Notes under the pieces: generated by a model
Told to the model about the DNA's origin: nothing
The model's database searches: none
The model's input: the letters and a program-made list of their open reading frames with translations, nothing else
Made by a program: the position numbers and the translations under genes
Shown here: positions 9,443 through 18,238 of the stretch, one piece after another
Numbering within the stretch: position 1 is the first letter of the stretch
Layout: the number at the start of each line of letters is the position of its first letter
NCBI GenBank assembly: GCA_019090615.1
Contig: JAHRVQ010000037.1
Coordinates: forward strand, 1 to 64,000
From: Pseudomonadales bacterium
GTDB taxonomy: Bacteria > Pseudomonadota > Gammaproteobacteria > Pseudomonadales > Azotimanducaceae
Length of the DNA: 64,000 nucleotides
Direction of reading: 5' to 3'

Positions 9443-10438
9443 CTAAAAGGAAAAATGATTGCCGCTGAAGGCGTCAAAAGTTTGTTGCATTTCTTTGGCA
9501 GAAACACAGGCAATTATATGCGTCGTGATACCCATATCTGCATATTCCCGAATTCTATCCTGACATGCTTCTTTAGTTCCCAATATCGCAATATCATCCA
9601 CCAACTGATCATCAAGCGCCGAGTTAGTTTTCACTCTATCCTTAGCTGCCCAGCCTTGTGATATTTTCTCTGCTACTTCTGGGTAGCCTGACCAATGCAA
9701 AAAAGCGTTATAAACAGGGGTAGCATAATAAGGCGCAAAGCCAGCACGAATCATGTCTCGCGCGCCGGCCTTATCGTCAGTAACCACCACTTGATGGCGA
9801 CAGACAATTTCGACATCTGCAATTTTTTTACCTGCCCGCTCAGCACCAATTTTTATATGCTCCATCATCTGCGGCAAACTATTTTTGGGAAACAGATTCA
9901 GGATCACACCATCGCTGAATTCAGCAGCCGTTTCTAGCATTTTACCCCTTAAGGCAGCCATGAAAACAGGCTGCACATCATTGGCCAGTGGTAATTGACG
10001 GTAGCCATGGCTCGCAACGGTATTGCCTGAAAAATTCGTTTTCTCGCCGTTTAGCATTTGTTTAATTAACTGCGTGGTTTCTTTCACCCGACTCAGCGGT
10101 TTTTCGAATACCTGACCATGCCAGTTTTCCATCATCACCTGACTCGATGAGCCTAAACCAAGAATAAACCGGCCGTTTGATAACTGATGTAATACATGCG
10201 CTGTAGATGCAAGCACCGCCGGCGTTCTGGAAAAAACTGGGATAATCGCGGTGCCAATTCGACAACGTTCTGTTTGCAATGCAACAGCCGCAGCCGTTGT
10301 TAATGCATCCACACCATTGCTATCAGAAAACCATAGATCATCATATCCCTCTGCTTCGCCCCATTTGGCAATTTCAAGCGTCTGGGCCACACCACGTGGG
10401 TCAGGTAGAGTCAGGGCTATTCTTTGGCGCACTGGCAT
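9443..10438 (-). CDS. LLM-class F420-dependent oxidoreductase (second)
   Basis: 331 residues, luciferase-like family: ALTLPDPRGVAQTLEIAKWGEAEGYDDLWFSDSNG at the N-terminus, GTAIIPVFSRTPAVLASTAHVLHQLSNGRFILGLGSSS in the core, and a C-terminal VDDIAILGTKEACQDRIREY segment. It is only moderately similar to its neighbour, so the two are diverged paralogues or separately acquired enzymes with different substrates. It lies 200 bp downstream of the FO synthase gene on the same strand. The F420 assignment rests on subgroup pattern and context. Confidence 0.83.
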   Translation of the reverse strand: MPVRQRIALTLPDPRGVAQTLEIAKWGEAEGYDDLWFSDSNGVDALTTAAAVALQTERCRIGTAIIPVFSRTPAVLASTAHVLHQLSNGRFILGLGSSSQVMMENWHGQVFEKPLSRVKETTQLIKQMLNGEKTNFSGNTVASHGYRQLPLANDVQPVFMAALRGKMLETAAEFSDGVILNLFPKNSLPQMMEHIKIGAERAGKKIADVEIVCRHQVVVTDDKAGARDMIRAGFAPYYATPVYNAFLHWSGYPEVAEKISQGWAAKDRVKTNSALDDQLVDDIAILGTKEACQDRIREYADMGITTHIIACVSAKEMQQTFDAFSGNHFSF

Positions 10439-10638
10439 TAGATTTCCTTTAATTTACGTCAACACCTGTCGGCGCCACTTAGATAAGTTATCAGTATTTT
10501 TTGTTACACTGTGTTTATTGATGCTGCTCTATCATTGGCCCAGTTTTGACCAAGATCTATTCACCTCAAAGCGACATCTAACCGGCGCCCAACAAATAAC
10601 CAATGGTTCGATTATTTACCCTTTTAATCAGCGTCTCC

Positions 10639-13155
10639 TTAGATGATATCAGCACTGGATAGCTCATCCTGATCCTCAGACCCCAACGCCAGACCTGGCC
10701 TGTATAAGGCTGTTTTTTGCTTTTTGGATACGCCGGGTTCTCGATCATACTTTTTAACTGCAGTAAAAGTCGGTTCGACCAACGGCCCAGCCAGCATAGA
10801 TTTTTTTTGTTGGCTATCCGTCACTGTATTATAGGTAGTCGTTCTTTGCTCAGGCACACGTCCAAGGCTGAGTATAATTTTTTGCATTTCTTGAGGTGAG
10901 GTTTCCTGCCCATGGCTTGCCCCCGCCGCTCGGGTAATGGTCTCATTCATCAAGGTGCCTCCCATGTCATTGACACCGGCCTGTAAACAGGCTTTAACAC
11001 CCGCGTGGCCAAGCTTCGTCCATGAAGCTTGAATATTCTTAAAGACAGGATGTAAAACCAGCCGAGAAATCGCGTGGATCAGCACCGCTTCTCGAAAACT
11101 AGGGCCTTTACGTGCTTTACCCTTTAAATAAAGCGGCGCCTCCATATGGATAAACGGCAAGATCACAAATTCAGTAAATCCACCCGTTTCTTCCTGTAAC
11201 TGCCGCACGCGCAGTAAATGCCGAGCAATATGCTCATAGCCTTCTATATGGCCATACATAATTGTTGCCGTGGTATTAAAACCCTGTTTATGCGCCGCAC
11301 GCATTACCTCAAACCATTGAGCCGTATTAATTTTATCGGGGCACAAAGTCGCTCGAATTTCATCATCAAGAATTTCAGCCGCCGTACCAGGCAAGGTACC
11401 AAGGCCCGCCGCTTTTAACTGTCCGAGAAATTCATCAATACCTATACCAAGCGTATGCGCACCCTGCCAAACTTCTAACGGGGAAAATGCATGAATATGC
11501 ATTTCCGGCACCACTTGTTTGATATTGTGAACGATATCAATATAGTTCTTTCCAGTATATTCTGGGTGAATCCCCCCCTGCAAACAAACTTCCGTCGCAC
11601 CACGCTGAAAGGCTTCGGTGGTCCGCCGCATGATTTCTTCCTGCGACAAGTCATAGGGACGACCACGCAAGTTTTCACTCATTTTACCTTTTGAAAAGGC
11701 ACAAAATTGACATTTGAAATAACAAACATTGGTATAGTTAATATTTCGGTTCACGCAATAGGTCACCGTATCGCCTGCTATTTCTTTTCTGATTTCATCC
11801 GCCAACTGACACACATGGGTATAGTCATCACCGCGTGCTTTAAATAATCGCACTATATCCGTTTCAACTAGTTTTTGTCCCTGCCGCACCTTGTCTAATA
11901 TTATTGCTACGTCAACATTCGCTCTGGACTTAGGAATTGCAGTAACTTTGGCTAAATCACCCTGCGGCGGATCAATAACGGCACCGGCAGTCCAGCTATC
12001 AACTCGCGCAAAACCCTGACCATCAATAGCTTGCCGAACACTGGGTTGTAATTTAGGATCTAACCAGCGTTCTACCTGCAGAGCATAATCTGGATATATC
12101 GCCAATCGCTCTGTTAATACCTTGCCGGCCTTGCTTGTCTCATCTGCCAGTTTAGATAAATGCGGCCATGGTGCTTCAGGATTCACAAAATCCGGCGTCA
12201 CGGGTGATACCCCTCCCCAGTCATTAATACCTGAGGCAACAATTTGCTCGAACACACCGGGACTCAAATTAGGTGGTGCCTGAATATTCATTGATGAGCC
12301 AAAAATGATCCGTGCCAGAGCGATAGTCCAAAGTAATTCATTAAGATCTGGCTCCGGCGCGTTGGCCATTAAGGTCTCAGCTTTCTGACGAAAATTCTGG
12401 ATTATAATTTCTTGAATATGGCCATACTCGACATGAACCTGGCGCAGCGATAAGAGCGCTTCAAGTCTTTCCAGCCGTGTTTCGCCAATACCAATCAGAA
12501 TGCCGGATGTAAAAGGTATTTTGGCAGCCCCTGCCAAACGAATAGTTTCTAAGCGTTTTTCTGGTTGTTTATCAGGTGAGCCATAGTGCGGCATGCCTTT
12601 TTCCATCAAGCGATCCGAGCCGGATTCCAGCATGATGCCCATCGAGACAGATACCTGTCGCAATTCAGCAAGCTCTGTCGCACTCATTAAGCCAGGATTA
12701 AGGTGGGGAAATAAACCTGTTTCAGCAAAAACCAGCTCGGCCATATCCCGCAAATATGACAGGGTCGAATCTTGTTTTAGATCCTTCAAACCTTGCCTGG
12801 CAGCCTTATAACGCAATTCAGGTTTATCACCCAATGTAAACAGTGCTTCTTTACATCCGGCGTCTGCGCCCTGCTGGGCAATATCAAGCACTTCATCTGG
12901 CAATAGATACGGTGCTTTCAATTTCCGAGGTACCTGCGCAAAAGTACAATAATGACAAACATCTCGACAAAGATGCGTTAACGGAATAAAAACCTTACGC
13001 GAATAAGACACAGCATTCTGAAAACCCATATTACGTATTTCAGAGGCAATCCGCATCAAACTGGGAATATTCTCAGTCTCCGCGAGCTTAACAATCGCAC
13101 GGTCTGACAGGGGCTGGACTAGCGCTTGTTGCATAATCTCGTCAAGCTCATTCAT
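10639..13155 (-). CDS. fbiC: bifunctional FO synthase (CofG-CofH fusion, FbiC)
   Basis: 838 residues comprising two radical-SAM domains. The N-terminal CofG half has HLCRDVCHYC (C63, C67, C70). The C-terminal CofH half has NVCYFKCQFCAFSKGK (around residues 480-490), followed by CLQGGIHPEYTGKNY. The pair converts 5-amino-6-ribitylamino-uracil plus tyrosine into 7,8-didemethyl-8-hydroxy-5-deazariboflavin (FO), the chromophore of F420. The fused form is typical of actinobacteria; separate CofG and CofH occur in archaea and cyanobacteria. Its start overlaps the cofC stop by 4 nt (ATGA), so the two are co-translated. The length matches FbiC proteins (about 850). Confidence 0.95.
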   Translation of the reverse strand: MNELDEIMQQALVQPLSDRAIVKLAETENIPSLMRIASEIRNMGFQNAVSYSRKVFIPLTHLCRDVCHYCTFAQVPRKLKAPYLLPDEVLDIAQQGADAGCKEALFTLGDKPELRYKAARQGLKDLKQDSTLSYLRDMAELVFAETGLFPHLNPGLMSATELAELRQVSVSMGIMLESGSDRLMEKGMPHYGSPDKQPEKRLETIRLAGAAKIPFTSGILIGIGETRLERLEALLSLRQVHVEYGHIQEIIIQNFRQKAETLMANAPEPDLNELLWTIALARIIFGSSMNIQAPPNLSPGVFEQIVASGINDWGGVSPVTPDFVNPEAPWPHLSKLADETSKAGKVLTERLAIYPDYALQVERWLDPKLQPSVRQAIDGQGFARVDSWTAGAVIDPPQGDLAKVTAIPKSRANVDVAIILDKVRQGQKLVETDIVRLFKARGDDYTHVCQLADEIRKEIAGDTVTYCVNRNINYTNVCYFKCQFCAFSKGKMSENLRGRPYDLSQEEIMRRTTEAFQRGATEVCLQGGIHPEYTGKNYIDIVHNIKQVVPEMHIHAFSPLEVWQGAHTLGIGIDEFLGQLKAAGLGTLPGTAAEILDDEIRATLCPDKINTAQWFEVMRAAHKQGFNTTATIMYGHIEGYEHIARHLLRVRQLQEETGGFTEFVILPFIHMEAPLYLKGKARKGPSFREAVLIHAISRLVLHPVFKNIQASWTKLGHAGVKACLQAGVNDMGGTLMNETITRAAGASHGQETSPQEMQKIILSLGRVPEQRTTTYNTVTDSQQKKSMLAGPLVEPTFTAVKKYDREPGVSKKQKTALYRPGLALGSEDQDELSSADII

Positions 13156-13880
13156 ACCATCACCCTTCTATCTTCTGCCATACCGAATCGAATTCCACTA
13201 CGGGCCAGAAATCGGCTCGTATGCGTTTGTAAATTTTGTAGCCGTAATCTTTCAACCAGCCGTTTAAGGTCATCAGGTGTATCAACGTCCAGACCAATAC
13301 TCGGAGATTTCACTACCAGAGGTTCTATATTCCGTGCTCGCGCAAACCGTAAATGACGCCGAAAACTGTCTTCACCAAAGCCAAACTGCATACAATCAGG
13401 CGGCGAACAAAGTAAGCAGTTCGATCCGCCCAGATCATCCGCTGGCACGATGGTAAAACTGGCTCGCTGAGCAGATTCCGAGCAGGGTTCAGATCCCTGC
13501 AGCGCTGCTTGCTTGAAACTCTGAAGCACAATTTCTAACTCTGCAACAGTTACCAAAGGGACATCACCCGGCAAAAACAGTAGCGTGTCTACGCCCTCTT
13601 CGGCAACTAATTTTGCCACTTGAGTCACCGCTTCGATGAGCCCTGGTTTGGCCGGTTCAGGAATTATCCTCGCACCATAGGGTAGCGCTAATTCGATAAC
13701 CGTTGCGTCATTGGTGGTAACAATTATCTCGTCAATAGCTCCGCAACTCCTGCCTGCCTCAAGCACATCCTGTACCATTGCTTTGAATAGATCTCTGCGC
13801 TGAGGTGGGGACAACAGGCTCGACAAACGTTGTTTCGCGTTAGCAAGCTGCTTTATCGGGATAACCAGGGAAATACTCAT
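13152..13880 (-). CDS. cofC: 2-phospholactate/PEP guanylyltransferase CofC
   Basis: 242 residues of the CofC/FbiD nucleotidyltransferase family: the N-terminal VIPIKQLANAKQRLSSLLSPPQR signature, IIVTTND, and DTLLFLPGDVPLVT with the metal-binding Asp. It activates a three-carbon phospho-acid with GTP to give the guanylylated donor used by CofD. Whether it prefers phosphoenolpyruvate, 2-phospholactate or 3-phosphoglycerate (as in some proteobacteria) cannot be told from inspection. It is the first gene of the cofC-fbiC unit and faces the motor cassette across 474 bp. Confidence 0.9.
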   Translation of the reverse strand: MSISLVIPIKQLANAKQRLSSLLSPPQRRDLFKAMVQDVLEAGRSCGAIDEIIVTTNDATVIELALPYGARIIPEPAKPGLIEAVTQVAKLVAEEGVDTLLFLPGDVPLVTVAELEIVLQSFKQAALQGSEPCSESAQRASFTIVPADDLGGSNCLLCSPPDCMQFGFGEDSFRRHLRFARARNIEPLVVKSPSIGLDVDTPDDLKRLVERLRLQNLQTHTSRFLARSGIRFGMAEDRRVMV

Positions 13881-14354
13881 ATAAGCCAGTTTTCATTAGT
13901 ATCTATAAATCAATAGACGCAGTTAAAAGATCCTTCATTGTAACTTGGGGTTTTATGCCCATTACTACCTTTACTATTCATCATGATCCATCACGACCCA
14001 TCACTTTTCAACATACAACCGGTCAGGCGATATTTTAACACCTGTTTACGCAGGTTCAATTTCGACCTGCATGGATGTTAATTTTTTAGATGCCAGAGTC
14101 GCCCGAACATTATCACGACTGAGTGGCGAGGCGTTAGTCACTATATTCTAATTGACGGTTAATTGATCGCACCTAATTCCCGACCTTGATGAATCACAGC
14201 TTCTACCATCACACAATGGTCCGATGCGCCGCGATTATAACCAATATACAGGAATTACTTGAATTAACACCGACCCTTCCTATTCTCAATAGATAACCCG
14301 AATTATCAAAACAGCCACAAATCATTAGGCACAAGTCATTAGGCACAACGTAAT
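13881..14354. promoter_or_regulatory. divergent intergenic region between cofC and the motor cassette
   Basis: This 474-bp spacer must hold promoters for cofC-fbiC (leftward) and for the cNMP-FliG-C/motA/motB cassette (rightward). It includes small direct repeats: CATGATCCATCACGACCCATCAC (23 nt, spanning about 13982-14004) and a 15-nt duplication around CATTAGGCACAA at 14322-14348, ending directly before the start codon at 14355. No clear operator or terminator was identified. Confidence 0.4.
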
Positions 14355-15518
14355 ATGGTAGAAAAGGAATTAATCACCCGGCAAAACATTCTCCGCTTTT
14401 CTCCAGGTGAGACTATTTTCAAGGAAGGTCATACAAGCACTTCTTTTTATGTCCTAAAATCTGGAGAGGTGGCTCTATCAATCTCTCGTGAAGGTAAAAA
14501 CATCGTCCTTGAAGACCTCAAAGCTGGAGAGATATTTGGCGAAATGGCGGCGCTATTGGGTGTCGCTCGAAGTGCTTCCGCTATTGCTACAACCTACTCG
14601 GAAGTCTATGTCTATACCAAAGAACAACTTAATAAGCTGATGGACTCGGCTCCCGTCGCCATTCAAAAATTATTAAAACTACAACTCAACCGAATCACGG
14701 AGGCCAATGAACGTGCCACTGCCTCGGCGAGTCTCGCACACCCGTTAATCGTTGCAGCTGAGATAATAGAATTACATGCCGCCGCTTCAGGCATTCAGAG
14801 CCGCGCTCGACCTGGCGTAACGATGATCGCTTATAAACCGATATTCGAATCCCTGGGACGTATGATGGGCCTATCGGACCTGGGGGTTCGGCAGCTGCTA
14901 AATAACATGGCCAAATATGGTTTCTTTACCCTCAAAGGATCAAAAAACAAACATCTTGAAATGGTGAAACTTGATTTGCTCGACCAGGCCCAGAAACTCG
15001 CATTGGAAATTGGCCATAGTATTGCTGGTTATTACGAATCAGAAAATGAATTTATCGACATTACAACTCTCATTGGTTTCACTGGCGCGAACCGAAGCAA
15101 CATATTAACAAAACTAGCCACTGGCGAGTTTGCCGATAATACATTTGTTTTTAGAAGATCAGAAATAATGGATTTGTTGAATAAATGTGGCAAGGACTTT
15201 TTCCTCAAACGTACCATAAAGCCAATTGAAGAGTGGTGCGAACTTGAGGATCTCAGCTTTGTTGATTCACCTACGTTACTTAAGGCAATGGGTAGATTAG
15301 AGACCTACGACCTTACTGTTTTGTTGCTCGGCGTACCCGATGGCGAAGCCCAGGCCCGACTAGATGGCTGCCTGTCAAATCGACGCAGAGAAATTGTCGA
15401 AAATCTTGCAGAAGATATCGATACTTTCTCTGATATTGACGTACAGCTGATTATTGAGGACCTGTTCAATAACATTCGCGCCATCAAGCGCGAGCCTGCC
15501 TCAATGACCGGTCAGTAA
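14355..15518 (+). CDS. cNMP-binding protein with HTH-like middle and FliG-C-like C-terminus
   Basis: 387 residues. Residues about 10-115 form a cyclic-nucleotide-binding domain with intact phosphate-binding cassette residues (G62, E63, R72, S73 in EIFGEMAALLGVARSASA). Residues about 160-208 (LGRMMGLSDLGVRQLLNNMAKYGFF) look like a Crp-type winged helix, and a second HTH-like stretch lies near 236-275. Residues about 297-378 (LEDLSFVDSPTLLKAMGRL..DLTVLLLGV..LSNRRREIVENLAEDI) align without gaps by eye with FliG-C, the rotor domain that touches MotA. The gene is 41 nt upstream of motA and surely co-transcribed. I infer a cyclic-nucleotide-responsive partner of this stator. It is not an ordinary Crp regulator, and no FliG N or M domains are present. 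Confidence 0.75.
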   Translation: MVEKELITRQNILRFSPGETIFKEGHTSTSFYVLKSGEVALSISREGKNIVLEDLKAGEIFGEMAALLGVARSASAIATTYSEVYVYTKEQLNKLMDSAPVAIQKLLKLQLNRITEANERATASASLAHPLIVAAEIIELHAAASGIQSRARPGVTMIAYKPIFESLGRMMGLSDLGVRQLLNNMAKYGFFTLKGSKNKHLEMVKLDLLDQAQKLALEIGHSIAGYYESENEFIDITTLIGFTGANRSNILTKLATGEFADNTFVFRRSEIMDLLNKCGKDFFLKRTIKPIEEWCELEDLSFVDSPTLLKAMGRLETYDLTVLLLGVPDGEAQARLDGCLSNRRREIVENLAEDIDTFSDIDVQLIIEDLFNNIRAIKREPASMTGQ

Positions 15519-15559
15519 TTCAGCGAATTAATAATATCAGCTCGGCCACGGGAGTTTTC

Positions 15560-16492
15560 ATGAATATTTCCACATTAATCGGCATCGCCATCGGCCTCCT
15601 TGTGGTCGGCACTGCCATTTTTAACTCAGCTGGCAACCCGAGCTTATTCTGGAACCCGAATGGACTGGCGATTGTCCTCGGCGGAGTATTTGCAGCAACT
15701 TTTATCTGCTATCCCTTATCCGACATCCGTAATTTACTGTCTTCTCTTTCCAAAGTCCTACGCAAAGACGATCTACCCAGCCAGCATTATATCAATGCTC
15801 TGGTACAACTGGCCAAACTATCCATGGCCAAAAGCCCACTTAAACTCGAACAGGAAATGCAAACTGAACAAAATTATTTTCTAAAAGATGGCTTGCGCAT
15901 GCTGATAGATCAATATCCAGCTGCAAAACTCAGGCACATTATGACGATTTCAATTAACAATACCGTGGACAGAGAGCTTTCTGAAGCCGCAATATTTAGA
16001 ACCATGGCGCGTTTTTCACCGGCCTTCGGTATGGTCGGCACGCTGATTGGACTAATTGTCATGTTCCAGAATTTGGGTTCAAATCCCGGCGTAATCGGTG
16101 GAGCTATTGGGGTTGCAATGATGAGTACACTCTACGGTCTGCTATTTGCCAATTTGATATTTAACCCAATCGCAGTAAAAGTAGAGCGAAAAATCGAAGA
16201 TCGTGAACGGCTTATGCGCCTGATAATGGAAGGGTTGTTATTAGTATCCAATCGTACCCCACCTCAAATAGTGCGAGATGAACTCAAGGGGTTTTTACCC
16301 ACCGGCAAGTGGACAGACCTTAAAGTCATTCCTGTTGACGCGCTAAAAAAGAAAAAGACAGCTAAGGCACATAAAAAAAACCTCACCAAAGCAGACCCAG
16401 ATCAAGCCGAAAAAACAGACTTACTGAAACAAAGACGCGCCCGACTCTCGAAACAACGCGCAGCAATTAACGCCAAAAAGGCGACCGGATGA
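15560..16492 (+). CDS. motA: MotA/PomA-like stator protein
   Basis: 310 residues: TM1 about 4-22, TM2 about 34-52 (LAIVLGGVFAATFICYP), a cytoplasmic loop with the conserved LKLE glutamate (E97, matching MotA E98 that faces FliG), then TM3 SPAFGMVGTLIGLIVMF (P154) and TM4 MMSTLYGLLFANLIF. The pattern is closer to PomA/MotA of the PAFG(M/I)IGTLIG type than to ExbB/TolQ. The C-terminal 60 residues are an extra, strongly basic tail (KKKKTAKAHKKN, QRRARLSKQR). The ribosome-binding site GGGAG precedes the ATG. It overlaps motB by 4 nt. It is an inner-membrane ion-channel subunit; the driving ion is unknown. Confidence 0.88.
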   Translation: MNISTLIGIAIGLLVVGTAIFNSAGNPSLFWNPNGLAIVLGGVFAATFICYPLSDIRNLLSSLSKVLRKDDLPSQHYINALVQLAKLSMAKSPLKLEQEMQTEQNYFLKDGLRMLIDQYPAAKLRHIMTISINNTVDRELSEAAIFRTMARFSPAFGMVGTLIGLIVMFQNLGSNPGVIGGAIGVAMMSTLYGLLFANLIFNPIAVKVERKIEDRERLMRLIMEGLLLVSNRTPPQIVRDELKGFLPTGKWTDLKVIPVDALKKKKTAKAHKKNLTKADPDQAEKTDLLKQRRARLSKQRAAINAKKATG

Positions 16493-17184
16493 AAATTAGA
16501 CATCGCCAAATTGACAGCAACAACGACTACGAAAGCTGGCTATTGCCTTTTGCCGACATGGTAACTTTCCTGATGGCATTTTTTGTTATTTTGTATTCTG
16601 TCAATCTACTAGACCCAGAAAATGCGCAACGAATTAAAGAATCAGTTTCTGCTTCATTACAAAGCCAGACACCCCTCGACCAGGACGATAAAAATCACCC
16701 GCTTACCATCGAAGAAAAATATACCCAGATTACAACTGATATCAAAACTGCCCTGAATGAAATGAACCTTAACGACGCGGTAGCCAGTCGACTGACAGAA
16801 GACGGCCTGGTGTTAACTGCAAAATCTGAATTACTTTTTGCGTCCGGCAGTGACTATCTTAAACCCGCAGCCAAAGGCATCATCCATAGCATCGCCGAGA
16901 TCGTTCAACATGAATCTATCGATATACGCATTGAAGGTCATACTGACGATGTTCCTATCAGGACCGCCCGCTTCCCATCCAACTGGGAACTATCATCTTA
17001 TCGTGCAATCGCAGTGTTGAAACAACTCGAAAACGCCAATATTTGGCGCACCAGGCTTAGCGCAACAGGTTACGCTGATACCCGACCACTAATGAATGCA
17101 ACAGGCAGTGTCGAAGACATAAAACTCGCCAGAGACACCAATCGCAGAGTAGTATTTGTCCTCACAAGAAACGATCTAAATTAA
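16489..17184 (+). CDS. motB: MotB-like stator protein with OmpA-type domain
   Basis: 231 residues: a short cytoplasmic N-terminus, one membrane helix (about 17-38, WLLPFADMVTFLMAFFVILYS) with the ion-binding aspartate D23, a possible plug helix (about 43-58), and a periplasmic OmpA/MotB peptidoglycan-binding domain (about 100-228; IRIEGHTDDVPI, WELSSYRAIAVL). ATGA overlap with motA shows coupled translation. It anchors the stator to the cell wall. No other flagellar or chemotaxis gene is present in the window. Its stop is 80 nt from the convergent cofD stop. Confidence 0.88.
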   Translation: MKIRHRQIDSNNDYESWLLPFADMVTFLMAFFVILYSVNLLDPENAQRIKESVSASLQSQTPLDQDDKNHPLTIEEKYTQITTDIKTALNEMNLNDAVASRLTEDGLVLTAKSELLFASGSDYLKPAAKGIIHSIAEIVQHESIDIRIEGHTDDVPIRTARFPSNWELSSYRAIAVLKQLENANIWRTRLSATGYADTRPLMNATGSVEDIKLARDTNRRVVFVLTRNDLN

Positions 17185-17263
17185 AATCGGCGCCTTTATA
17201 AAGCTGGACCTAAGTAAACAGGCGACCACCAATTTGACCCATAACGAACTTGAACAATCGGAC

Positions 17264-18238
17264 TTACACTCTGATCTCCATAGCAAACTGAAGACAGGCC
17301 TCCGCCAGATCAATGCGATCCTGAAGCGTGACCATAACACTGCCTGTAACCAGTGTTCTGATGCCCAGGTCCTCTATCGCAGGTTTCCATTCAGCATCCG
17401 AGCGGTCAATAACAAAACCATCTATCCTGCCCTGATAATGCTCAGCAACTGCAAGCACCGTATTAGGCATACCTAACTCCTGCATCATTTTTGCCGCAGG
17501 CCCTTTCAACGCAATACCATTAACGATGGGTGATACAGCAACAACTGGCGCCGCGGCTGCCTGTAGCAGCATATCAACACCAGGAAGCTTCAGAACTGGA
17601 TCCACACTAACAAAGGGGTTAGAGGGACAAATCAGGATACATGCTAGTGATTTGTCATCCAGAGCTTGATAAAACCCCTCGCTTGGCTGCGCTTTTTCAA
17701 TGCCTTTAAAATCAAACCCAGTAATAACCGGCGCACATCTGTCACGGACAAAATAATGCTGAAAACTCAATGTTGCACCATTTTTGATATGCACCTGAGT
17801 TGAAACTTTAGTATCGGACATGGGGACTACCAGTTGCTCTACACCTAACAACGAACAAAAATAGGCAGTAACCTCCGATAGCGTCCAACCCTCTTTTAAT
17901 AAATTTGAACGCATAATATGGGTGGCCAAATCTCGATCACCTAGTTGAAACCAGTCTGGCCCACCTAATTTTTTCAGTGCCGCTAAAAAATTCCAGCTTT
18001 CATTTGCCTGTCCCCAGCCCTGTTCCTTATTGCTAAGTTCAGCCAGCGTATAAATCAAGGTATCAATATCTGGACATATCGTCATACCTAGATGCTCAAA
18101 GTCATCGCCGGTATTTACCACAATATTAAGTTGTTCCGAGGTTAAACTATGCGCCAGCCCAAGGGCCAATTTAGCACCGCCCACACCACCTGAAATGGCC
18201 AGGCAGGATGCACTTTCTGGGAATATTGATGTAACCAT
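17264..18238 (-). CDS. cofD: 2-phospho-L-lactate (or PEP) transferase CofD
   Basis: 324 residues of the CofD/FbiA family: the N-terminal LAISGGVGGAKLALGLA, VVNTGDDFEHLGMTICPDIDT, the WFQLGDRDLATHI block, and the CPSNPFVSVDPVL..PVVAVSPIVNGIALKGPAAKMM motif. It transfers the phospho-acid group from the CofC product to FO, giving F420-0 (or dehydro-F420-0). Its start codon touches the cofE stop (1-nt overlap), so npdG-cofE-cofD form one tight operon. The length matches the family. Confidence 0.93.
   Translation of the reverse strand: MVTSIFPESASCLAISGGVGGAKLALGLAHSLTSEQLNIVVNTGDDFEHLGMTICPDIDTLIYTLAELSNKEQGWGQANESWNFLAALKKLGGPDWFQLGDRDLATHIMRSNLLKEGWTLSEVTAYFCSLLGVEQLVVPMSDTKVSTQVHIKNGATLSFQHYFVRDRCAPVITGFDFKGIEKAQPSEGFYQALDDKSLACILICPSNPFVSVDPVLKLPGVDMLLQAAAAPVVAVSPIVNGIALKGPAAKMMQELGMPNTVLAVAEHYQGRIDGFVIDRSDAEWKPAIEDLGIRTLVTGSVMVTLQDRIDLAEACLQFAMEIRV

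Noticed and set aside
10639-13155. Frameshift or two separate genes for CofG and CofH
   Set aside because: The frame is continuous, and fused FbiC proteins of this size are a known form.
15560-17184. MotA/MotB pair as a Zorya-type defence system (ZorA/ZorB)
   Set aside because: No ZorC, ZorD or ZorE homologue or helicase/nuclease is nearby, MotA lacks the long ZorA tail, and the leading gene is a cNMP/FliG-C protein.
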